Source of the DNA: Dictyophora rubrovolvata
Lineage: Eukaryota; Basidiomycota; Agaricomycetes; Phallales; Phallaceae
Length of the DNA: 64,000 nucleotides
Direction of reading: 5' to 3'
Assembly: GCA_029959195.1 (NCBI GenBank)
Contig: CP114120.1
Coordinates: 310,001 to 374,000 of the forward strand
Positions within the stretch are counted from its first letter, which is position 1. Every line of letters starts with the position of its first letter. This document shows, in pieces, positions 54,511 to 64,000 of the stretch. Made by a program: the position numbers and the translations under genes. Below the pieces are notes generated by a model. The model ran no database searches. It was not told the origin of the DNA and worked only from the letters and a program-made list of their open reading frames with translations.

Positions 54511-57397
54511 CCACGTCAGGCCAAGGCCGGTAAAACGGTTTTTGCCGCTTAGCATGAATATCCGCTCGGACCAGAAGGCTGGCTATGAGAGTTGAAAGGA
54601 TGCTTTGAATGATGGTGGTGACACTATTACGAATCCTTCATGTCAGTCATTCGTTAGACGGAGGACAACGACATACCCCAAGTCGCCAGCTATGGTGTGT
54701 TCTGCAAGCGTGTTGCCGTTAAGTAACCTCTCATTCTTTAAAGAAATGAAGCAAACGCACTGTTCAAAGGCCATATTCGTATTTCACCATTGACTGTGCG
54801 GTACATGGCACACGCTGAAAATACCCGTTTTTTTCAGAATGCAATCGATACTGGTGGCAAGATTTGCGTGACAACATACCTATACCAAAATTGACCAACC
54901 CACTAATTAGCGCGGCTCCCAGTCCTTGTGGAAGAAGAAGATACCTAGAAAAAACACATAAAAAAAATATTCCAACAGAAATAGAAAATTCACGTACACT
55001 AAGTGTTTACCCGATGCTACGCGACGATGATGCTTGGTGTACGGACGTGCGAATGGTTCAGTTTCGGCATCATGGAGAGAAGTCGACATTCACGGGATGG
55101 GCAAAGAGTATGAAGGGCCTTGGTAATGAGAATGGTCCGACGTTTAAATACTACTGTCCATGTTTCACAGGTCGTACCATGGTTAATAATGTCGTGGTTC
55201 GGACGCATAGCCAGCGCTTAGGGGTGATGACCAACCCCGAACGGCATCAACCCTCCGCCTCTTGGACCACTTTTTTTTGTGTTTCTCTGAGATCATCTTC
55301 TGTCTGTGCCTCTCGATAATTAATGTCTTCTTAAATGTACATATTTCCAGATTCAGTTCAGACTCAAAGCCGGGATCAAGTCGGGATGACGCGACGGATG
55401 ACTCATCCGTCGGAATGTAATCACCGGGATTCGGATTACGCAATCATGATTGCCTTCGAACCATCGGGATTTTTCCACTTCGGTTTTTTTTGCAATTGCC
55501 AATGAGCGTACGATTTTCATTTCCATCTCCCATTTTACTCACATCTAAAACACGCATGTGTCGTATTTTGTATTTCAGACCACCGAAAACATACCCATAG
55601 CAGTATGGTTGCAGATTTGCACCGAGTTGCAGTATGGGTCAGAGATGGGTCAACCGCCTGCACTCCGTCGGACATGATGGGCAATGGCTATTTTAACTTA
55701 ACTTCCTGATACATTTACCTCCTTGATGCTGCGAAATTCTGTCGTTCACCTTCAAATTTAATAGACCTTCGGGCGGTGGAGCCTCAGCCTGAGGCCACTG
55801 CTCCGAGCCACCACGCGCAAGTAACCAGCGACGGTCCTCTCACAAAGCATGAAAACACATTGACATATTGAGCACGAGTGACATTTCTCATCTCATCGGA
55901 AGGATACGGCCACTCCTTTGGACCGTTCTAGACCAGATGGGCCGTCTGCCACAGCAATACGGCTCATTGATATCGTCGAACACTCCACTTTCTGCATAGC
56001 GGGAAGTTTGCGAAGAAGAATAAGCGACCTCAACACAATATGTAGGCGACTATCAACACGCACTCTCACACTCTTTCACGCACGTTACAGTTGTGGCCGT
56101 CATCCTGAAGGACTCGCCATCATCGTTAATAGGATAGATGTTCCGGTCTTATACAATTTTCTTTTCGTTTAAGATTTGATTGTACGGTATAACGTCTGAA
56201 TTGGGACAACCCAATCTAATCTTACTACTGTAGAGCCGTTCTACCCTATGAAAAATACGTCACGCAACAGCGCGATTTCTTTCGATCTGGAGGACAAGAC
56301 GACTTCTTCTGGGGACGCGTAATACTTACCGCTTTATTGAGATGTGCAATATGACGTACTGCGTACGTACTTGCTACGGCCGGGATTCCATAACTTACAG
56401 CACAGCATCTTATATATATATAACACTCGAGCCTGCGCTGAGGACTTTCCTTTCCGAGGCCCAAACCTGGGGCTTTGTTCTCCTGAGTTTAGCTCGCTAA
56501 CTTTTAGATCCTACCGTTCTTCAACTGTCCCGGAGTCGGTCTTAGACTTAACTCGAACTCTTTGCTCTTTGAATTTCTTTCGTCCCCATCTCGAATGTTC
56601 CCCCTAAACCGTTGAACGAAAGTTAAAATAAAAGAACTCAACTTGATTGAAAACCAAATTTGTTGAAAGGCCAAGTGGGCCCAGTATGTGAACCGTAGTT
56701 GGAAAAATGCTTCGATTGACGAGACGTTCAAATCTAGTAATACAAGGCATGCTGCCAACCGGAAGGCAAAACTGGGGCGGGTGAAACTCTTGTACAAAAG
56801 ATCTAGAAGACTTTGAGAATGACAATGAACATTAGGTGGTTCAATTGCTTAACCGGAAACTGAAAGTTTGTAATTACTAGATAGAAATTCATACCTGAAT
56901 GAGCCCGTGTGAAATCTTTGAAAACGTATAACTCACCGTTCACGTTCCGACCTGTCTTTGCTTCGTAGTGGCCATGTACAAGGTCATATACAAGGTCATT
57001 GCTTTTGAGTAGAACATTCAATTGGCATTCGAGGTTTAAGTGCAATACTAGTCGACCGTGACGATGGGATTTCGGTTTGGAGCACGAAGCGGAATACCCG
57101 TAATTGAAATGATTATATGAAGAATAATCTTCGTATGTTCGTAAGTTGCACAAATAGCTTCAATGCAGGTAGATGATGAAAAAGACTGTTTTGTAGCGGT
57201 TGTCGGCAAACATCCGAGTGACCGAGTCTATTACGAAACTTACCGATTCGGTTCACAACTCCGCCTAAGCGAAGATCGACAAGAATTCCTTTTACCAGTG
57301 GCAGATTTTGACCTCTCCGTTACCCTCTGAAAAACAAGGTAAATTAGCAAGTGTCATGGACATATAATATTCTGATGATGTTAGAGTGCTTAGGAGA
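54511..57397. other. Long stretch without a supported gene
   Basis: Open frames at 54864-55319 (+), 56504-56797 (-) and 56803-57153 (-) are moderately long but show no family features or consistent splice structure. This stretch may be decayed transposon sequence. Confidence 0.3.
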
Positions 57398-58997
57398 ATG
57401 GAGCCGGACTCAGGACCTGCGATTATGCATATTCCTTATGAGATCTTCAGAGAAATAATAATCTATATATTCACGTACACACCGGGGTCGGGAGAGTGTA
57501 TTGAACGCAAATTCATTCCACCGCCGGCGCCATTGATGCCATTGATGTCCGCTTCACATATTTGTCGTTCATGGAGATATGCTCTTCTATCCGATCCTAC
57601 ATTGTGGACATTCATCATCATTCCACATACGAAACCAGATATAATAATGGAGCTGCTTCGTCGCTCGAAATCTTCTTTATTCCTCAAATTTAACCGTTCT
57701 ACCAGTCGTAGACTGGGCTCCGACGATACATCCAACATGCTTTCCTCCGTTTTCCAACAGATCCATCGATTTAAGACGCTACACAGGTATATTTACTTTG
57801 ATCGTCTTCCCAACCCCCTCAATCCTCTGGAGGCATCGATCAAACAAGTTTTGTCGTATTTTCAACAACCCGCGCCGGAACTGCAAACGCTATCTTCCTC
57901 ACTGTATCTCTTCACCGACCTTCCCCTCAAAGAAACATTTCTGGACGCGTTTTTTTCTATAAACGCACCAAATCTCAAGAGCATACTCAATCATCAGATT
58001 TCCCCCGATTTCAGAGAATTGCATTGTCCTTCATTTCACGGCCTGTTGAAACTTGATCTGACTATACCAGATCTTACGGACATCGATTTTTGTCGTTTTC
58101 TTAATTTTCTGGAATTATCCCCCTGCCTGCATTTGCTTCGTATTTTAACTGATTGGTCCTCGAAATTCATCTGGCCATTCATTGGGAATTCCGTCCCCCG
58201 CATGGTTCATTTACCACATATGCAAAGGCTCATACTACAGGTGAACCGAACGACCGAGTTGATGAACTTGATCTTGAATTATGTAATTTTTCCCTCGACT
58301 CTCACATGGAATATCACTTCTTTATATCTCCCGGAGTTCACACATTGGCCGCCTTTAGTCCAGCTTCTATCTCGAGCGTAGTTCGCGTTCCTTTATATTC
58401 TGTTCTCTGACTTTAGAGGCGAATTTGTTGAGCTGAGGGCTGGGGAAAAGCACGGCTCAGAATCAAGACATATAAATAGACTCGCGTATCTTTACGACGA
58501 CATGTCGAGCATGGTAGACCTTTAAAATGTGTTCTATCAGTTTGACTAGCATCACCCACTTGAGGCTTGTGTTCGACACCTCGTCGGAATTTATACCATT
58601 CTCGAAACTTTTTGTTTCGCTACAGAGTCTGGGGTCCCTGAGCGTCGAAGCTAGCATCAAGGAAACATACCTATCATGCTTATCAACATTGACCCCGAAT
58701 CCGGAACAACTTGCAGCCTCCGAATACAATATGAGTAATATAATGGCCTCTGACACAAGTCCCGTGCAGGATCCCGCTCTAGATACAGTCCCTATCACTG
58801 CCAGCAATGGCCAAGAAGACACAAAGCCCCTCCCCAATCCTGAAACGTCTGTATTCCCCTGTCTTTTTTTACGCGAAATATGTATCGATCCGCAACTTAT
58901 TCCACTGGACCAACTTCTTGCATTTGCAGTTCATATTTGTTGCGACAGATGTTGGGAAGAAGGATATCCATTACAACTGCTTGTCAAATGCCCCTAA
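57398..58997 (+). pseudogene. F-box/LRR-like gene, nearly complete but interrupted
   Basis: MEPDSGPAIMHIPYEIFREI start and a good F-box (ASHICRSWRYALLSDPTLWT). The frame is open to a TAG at 58379-58381, right at LLSRA, where intact copies have LSRARF. The same phase continues coding-like to about 58520, then a small shift puts the rest in another phase (SITHLRLVFDTSSEF ... FPCLFLREICIDPQLI) up to 58997. Two lesions in an otherwise full-length gene suggest recent loss, or an unrecognised splice that avoids both. Confidence 0.75.
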
Positions 58998-59609
58998 ATA
59001 ATATAGGAAAACATTCAGCCTATATTGCGGCTGTGTGTTGTGCGCGAAAACACCGTACAAGGAGAAACAGTAGAAATTGACGCTTCGGGCTTAGTACTAC
59101 CCGAGCCGGAATAACCAATACTCGCACAGCCCGTCCCTCTTATATGCGCCGACATTGTGTTCCCTAAGACAATTATAAAGGCCGTGTCATGTTTTTTCTT
59201 GGTTTCACATTCCATTTTCATATTTTCTCCCTATTTTACATTTTAATCACTCAGCAGGGCCTTTCCCTTAAATTCCAATCCCCAGACCATGCATTCATTT
59301 TTCCACATGGTTTTACCTCGTTTTGTTCATGTTTAGATTACAAGTGTTCCATTTTTCACTTGGACACTGAGCTACCCTTGTATATAAAAATCTGTGGTTT
59401 TAAGACCAACAATATCATTGAATTCCTCAGTTTTGTATCACAGCTTTTCCCTCAGTCTGAAATTGAGCAAATAAGCTTTATTTCTACTCCTCTATATTTA
59501 CAATTCCTATCCTATACTATTTTCCTCGACTCATACTTACCACTTGGTTCCCTTTCCTTCCTGTTTGCTCCTGTTGCACACGTATTATGTGAGAAACTGT
59601 TAAACCTAT
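58998..59609. other. AT-rich stretch before the LTR pair
   Basis: A plus-strand frame from 59189 runs up to the LTR (LPLYIKICGFKTNNIIEFLS). It may be a gene truncated by the insertion, but I do not recognise it. Confidence 0.3.
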
Positions 59610-60828
59610 TGTCAGGGCTACTCACTCAGACTAGAGGGAGGGGATCCTAAGCAAAATGTATTTTGGAAAAATACTAACTCATCTAGAGGGAGGGGATCCT
59701 AAGAGAACAAACTTAGGGATCCCTCCTCTAGGGCTACTAACTATATACTATGAAAAAATGGCAAAGGCCATATGCAGCCTTCAGTTCATGGACTGGGCAC
59801 GGATACGTACTGGTCCCGGATCTTTAGCCAGGGCCTAGGCCATGGCTCTGATGGGAACGGGTGCTCAGCACCTGTTAGAGGGAAAGAAGGGAATATGGAA
59901 GGAAGGGGGAATGTAGGAAATGGGATAAAATACGAGAAATAAGGAAATGAATAAGATAAACCAGAACCGAAGATAAATGAAGGAAAATAAGGGGATGATG
60001 CTAGTGTACCCTGACACCACCCCCCCCTTCAACCAGGCGTTGACCCGACGCCTGTAGTCTCTCCCAAAGTCAGATTGGCTGTGGATAGAACAATAGACCA
60101 TTTATCGCATGTGGTGCATCAGGATGCTCTTGATAGAATTTACCCAAGAGATCAGGGGCTGCCAGGTCCTTCTCTGGTACCCATTGATCATGCTCTGGGC
60201 CATAACCTTCCCAATGAACCTTAAATTCAAGTTTGCTCTGTTGGACTCGACTATCCAAGACCTCTTCCACGACATAATGTTCTCCATCATCGTGAATCTC
60301 GGGAGGAGGAGGGACTCAAGAACAATGACCTGGGATGGTGTCTTCTGGTCTCGGATGTAACTTCATGACATGAAAGACTGGGTGGAGTCGTGACATTGAT
60401 TTAGGTAGGAGTAGACGATATTATCAGGGTACGCTAGTGTCATCCCCTTATTTTCCTTCATTTATCTTCGGTTCTGGTTTATCTTATTCATTTCCTTATT
60501 TCTCGTATTTTATCCCATTTCCTGCATTCCCCCTTCCTTCCGTATTCCCTTCTTTCCCTCTAACAGGTGCTGAGCGCCCGTTCCCATCAGAGCCATGGCC
60601 TAGGCCCTGGCTAAAGATCCGGGACCAGTGCGTATCCGTGCCCAGTCCATGAACCGAAGGCCACGTATGGCCTTTGCCATTTTTTCATAGTATATAGTTA
60701 GTAGCCCTAGAGGAGGGATCCCTAAGTTTGTTCTCTTAGGATCCCCTCCCTCTAGGTGAGTTAGTATTTTTCCAAAATACATTTTGCTTAGGATCCCCTC
60801 CCTCTAGTCTGAGTGAGTAGCCCTGACA
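59610..60828. mobile_element. Chromovirus remnant between two inverted LTRs
   Basis: The left LTR (59610-60016) and right LTR (60422-60828) are both 407 bp and of the same family as 6044-6449, but in opposite orientation. Between them is only the 3' end of the internal region with the chromodomain. No matching 5-bp duplication is seen at the outer ends (CCTAT against CACTG). It is a rearranged fossil. Confidence 0.85.
60070..60290 (-). other. Chromodomain fragment in the chromovirus remnant
   Basis: Nearly identical to 6497-6723 (VEEVLDSR, KVHWEGYGPEHDQWVPE). It is a fossil. Confidence 0.85.
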
Positions 60829-61438
60829 CACTGCTGGCAAGAAGTTGCCGGACTTCTTCAAGTATCACAACGTTTACAAAACATCTGGATGAGAGTTTGA
60901 AAGCTGGAGATGAAAACACCACCATCCAAGACGACTATTCAACTGAATCAATCTTAGCAGGATCGGAGACTAGATCAGAGACTGCCTAACAAGATAAAGG
61001 GCGAGTTTTCTTTTCTTTGTCTTTTCTCATTGTCCATCAGTTCATTTTCTCTTTATATTATTATCAATTAAATTTAAGCATTGACATGCAATCAGAAAAC
61101 ATTTCGCAGACTCTCTGTAATTCATTACCCTGACGGGGACACTGAGGGCCGAGGCGGCAACAAAGAAGTTTCCCCAGGAAGTGTTTAAGTTGTCATATAT
61201 CATCAATAACTTGTTTTCAACTGTTTGATTCATTCAAGTTGAAATAGTGCGTTAACCTGAATTAGGTATGATCGAAAGTCGCCCCCGATGTGACAAGATA
61301 CATCATCTTCCTGAATGCCCGCAGGGATACCCAAAAAGGGAATTTTCGGCGACAGTCCTTTCCAGTACGATATTCGTTACAGGAGCCAACACAAATTCAT
61401 AGCGTACACAATCTGCACTGGTAAAAGAAAAAATCCTA
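60829..61438. other. Intergenic between LTR remnant and tRNA
   Basis: A short plus-strand frame to about 60990 (HLDESLKAGDENTTIQDDYS) may be the continuation of the frame before 59609, but this cannot be confirmed. Confidence 0.3.
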
Positions 61439-61525
61439 GCCCGACGCGGAGCTCGAACCCGCGGCTGTCAGATTACAATCAAGCGTCGTAAAAGTCTGAC
61501 ACTCTACCGACTGAGTTAGCCGGGC
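61439..61525 (-). tRNA. tRNA-Lys(UUU) with a 15-nt intron
   Basis: The reverse complement folds as a complete cloverleaf: a seven-base-pair acceptor stem (GCCCGGC / GTCGGGC, one G-U pair); D stem ACTC/GAGT with AGTCGGTA; anticodon stem TCAGA/TCTGA with loop C-T-TTT-A-A; variable CAGCC; and T arm GCGGG-TTCGAGC-TCCGC. Fifteen extra bases follow position 37, the standard place for a nuclear tRNA intron. A-box and B-box (GGTTCGAGCTC) sequences are present, so it should be transcribed by RNA polymerase III. Confidence 0.93.
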
Positions 61526-61662
61526 AACGGATGCGGCCTCGCCACTGACCAACATAGCGCCCAAAGCGTTAAAAATCCCCATTTAGAAAGCCAAAATCAA
61601 ATCATATATATAATATGAACTACAAACACTAAGAACACTTGCCAATAAAATATATTTTCCAA

Positions 61663-62629
61663 TCAATAATCGTCCTGTAATGGTACTTTGGCGTAATTTC
61701 CTGCACTGCCAACTGCAGGCATATCAAAGGCAGCTCTGTTGTACGCCATATATTCCTCCTGAAGGTATTCTTCATCTTTCAGTTGTTTTTGATAACTGCG
61801 TATTACGAAGGCGACGTCTACAAGAAAAAGTGAAGAAAACATCACAGTTTGCTTATGTTTAAAAGAGAACGACTGCGACTTACAGATCTGAATAGCGAGA
61901 AGTATCAATGAAAGGATGAAAAAAATAGCTTTCACGCCCGTGGAAATGGATACGCATTGGAATTGCAGACCATCGACTACTTGATCCTTGCATTTGCGTA
62001 TGAAAAGAACGAAGAAGAGGTATACTTCTCCAGCCAGGTCAATGGCGCAAATAGCCAAAACTGCCCATGAATAGATTTTGACCAATCGACGATTCCGTCT
62101 GATCGTGCCTATTACACTGTGATATATGACCGAGAGGGTCGGTTTAAATAGGACATCAATATCACGAGCTGACCAACAAACTTACCCTAGCAGTGAAACC
62201 AGGGCCATTAAGATAAATATGACGAGAAGTATACTAAGCCCAACTCTAATATCGTGTGGAAGGGCAGCAAGAGCGACATCCTTCTTGTCTATGAAAAAGC
62301 AATACGAGTTCAATTGTCAGCTTTGTAATCCATTTCTATACCTAACAACCAAGCCTGAGCGGTGCAGCAGTGCAACCTTGCAGCAGCGCCCATACCAGCA
62401 CAGTTTCCACGCGGCTGGCAAGGGTGCTCGTGTGCAATGATAGTGGCAACCTGATCACAGAACGAGGTGTCTTTTACGCACCAGTCAACAAGAATATGAT
62501 CCAGCCAACCATCGCGATAGAGAGCACCATTAAGATGGCAGATGTTATGAAGGTTCCGACGGAGACGGGGATACAACCGCAAAAGTAGCGTCTGGCGAGT
62601 GAACGAACTTCAGGTGATCTGCTTGACAT
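61663..62629 (-). CDS. Four-span membrane protein, four exons
   Basis: Exons 62629-62482, 62288-62186, 62116-61884 and 61817-61663 give 212 residues with open frames across all three GT-AG introns. Four hydrophobic spans are visible: SVGTFITSAILMVLSIAMVG, VGLSILLVIFILMALVSLLG, YSWAVLAICAIDLAGEVYLF and VKAIFFILSLILLAIQIYVA. The third and fourth are separated by a loop with two Cys (RKCKDQVVDGLQFQC). The tail is acidic and Tyr-rich (DEEYLQEEYMAYNRAAFDM). The topology resembles tetraspanin- or MARVEL-like fungal proteins, but I see no diagnostic signature. Intact and probably expressed. Confidence 0.8.
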
Positions 62630-64000
62630 GTCTTTTCTCTGCATGTCAGGTCAATAAGTTGTTGTTCCGTTCGTTAATTTGTTTCTTGTTGAAAAGTCAC
62701 TGTGAATGTAAAGTGAATACTAGTTCGTTGAACGAAGACCGGAGAAGAAAAGAGTTTGGCCTGTGTCCCGAAGGTATTAGCGTGAAGTATAAGGTATATA
62801 AACAAGGATTGAAGTGAAGGTTTGCCAAGAGCAACGTGCCTTACATAAACTGGTAAACAAGCCAGAGAGACTGGGATTAAAAACAAACGACTACCGGTCG
62901 TCCGTAAACTGTGTCACTGGTGTCTCAACGCAGTTTCTAGGGTCACCCTGTTGACCAACGATACCATCTCAGCTCGCAGCCTTTGAGTTTTGTTTCTGGG
63001 CTTCTTTCTGGTTTTGCACGAATAATAATTTTGATGAAATGTGTGGGAGGACGGCGCCAGATATTGACGCGGAGACATGTGACTATATTTAGTTAAACAA
63101 ACAACTATCCCCGAGGAGGTAGTGTTTTGTTGAACTACAACTTGATTTTGATCCGTATTTTTCGTCATTAGGTTCAAAATTTGAAGCAAGGGTAAGAGAT
63201 GAAATTCCAAAACGGACTCTAGGCCCCTTATATGAGAGAGGCTGTAACAGGGGATCATATACGTTGTTGATGGCTTGAGAAATGATTCCGATTACATAAT
63301 GAGTCCCAGTACTAGTCACGTGCGCGAAAAGGATTAAACATCCGACGTCCGTGACGCCGTCTTCATTTCGACTTCGCAAGTCATCGCACTAGGTTGCACG
63401 GAAGTCACAAATACGACTAGTTAGAGCCACGATTCTTGTTTGTGAAGCTACTAGGAAGAGCATTTGGTGAGCGTCAACTAAGGTGAGCTAAGTTGCTAAC
63501 GTACCTACAACACATTTTTGACGTCGAAGAATATCTCACAAAAAAAGCAGTATAATGGTTTTCCGAGCTTTATTCATAAGCTCAAGAATCAGGATAATCA
63601 TTTAATTTGTGAACCCTCACAGTGCGTAATCAGGTGCGGCAGCCCTGATAGGAACATTCATTTATAATTTACCCATATTTGCCTATTTAGTACCACACTA
63701 GACCGCGTGTTATCGTAGGAACGTAAATACCCTGCATTACTCCAACATGCACCCTCATATGAGTACTCGAATATTTTTTCGTTGCCATGCAATTGAAGAG
63801 GGTGTTGAAAATCATTTCAGATGAGAGGAAACGATACCATCTACGTCTTGACTTTTTCGATTGTGTGGAGAATGATACCCAACAACACACAACACTCCTA
63901 AATTCTAATGAGCACTCTTTCATCCGTATCTGAGGTTCACCACGAATCTCATTTCCGATACTTTTAACACACCCTACTAGTAGCCTAACCAACTAGTCCC
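62630..64000. other. Intergenic, nothing recognised
   Basis: Several short minus-strand frames (62914-63379, 63687-63992) have no recognisable features. A gene whose body lies beyond the window cannot be excluded. Confidence 0.3.

Noticed and set aside
54864-55319. 151-codon plus-strand open frame
   Set aside because: No recognisable domain and no supporting exon structure, so it could be chance or a decayed gene.
1-64000. CRISPR arrays, rRNA genes, prokaryotic operons
   Set aside because: None seen. Intron structure and gene families show eukaryotic nuclear DNA.

Overview
The window looks like a piece of a transposon-rich basidiomycete genome, most likely an Agaricomycete. The reasons are: protein genes cut by many 45-70 bp GT-AG introns; a large local family of F-box proteins of the type expanded in mushrooms; a Ty3/Gypsy chromovirus; and scattered fungal metabolic genes. 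It is eukaryotic chromosomal sequence, and I see no operons, CRISPR arrays or prokaryotic signals.

Layout. Positions 1-2.8 kb hold a dispersed repeat and a multi-exon O-methyltransferase gene. From 3.1 to 23.0 kb one F-box gene is split in two by an insertion of about 18.5 kb. The insertion has inverted repeats at its ends and a degenerate transposase with a SWIM-like motif, so I read it as a Mutator-like (MULE) DNA transposon. The MULE has itself been hit by a Ty3/Gypsy chromovirus (6044-13173, target duplication CTACC), by single LTRs of the same family (5484-5890, 16549-16953) and by a different 600-bp LTR. That 600-bp LTR is present twice, once inside the chromovirus and once in the MULE transposase. 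A small spliced gene for a protein with two SUMO-interacting-like motifs lies beside the right MULE end.

From 23 to 36.6 kb are F-box fragments, then a metabolic stretch: a GMC-type FAD oxidoreductase (minus strand), a class-III PLP aminotransferase (plus strand, divergent from it) and a glutathione S-transferase-like gene, followed by a charged protein with a Cys cluster. A second copy of the 5'-end repeat lies at about 31.8-32.4 kb.

From 36.9 to 59.0 kb is an F-box/LRR-like cluster. Three members are intact (38398-40095, 48404-50134, 50424-52154) and the rest are truncated or carry stops. Interleaved are three copies of a 126-residue protein of unknown function, each with a short intron of length divisible by three, and one gene with a PD-(D/E)XK-like motif pair.

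From 59.6 to 64 kb are a chromovirus remnant bounded by two LTRs in opposite orientation, an intron-containing tRNA-Lys(UUU) gene and a four-span membrane protein gene; the last 1.3 kb shows nothing I can support.

How the parts relate. The region behaves as a birth-and-death F-box locus eroded by nested transposons. The insertion order can be read: F-box gene, then MULE, then chromovirus, then the 600-bp LTR. The O-methyltransferase, GMC oxidoreductase, aminotransferase and GST could be parts of a dispersed metabolic cluster, but that is inference from proximity only.
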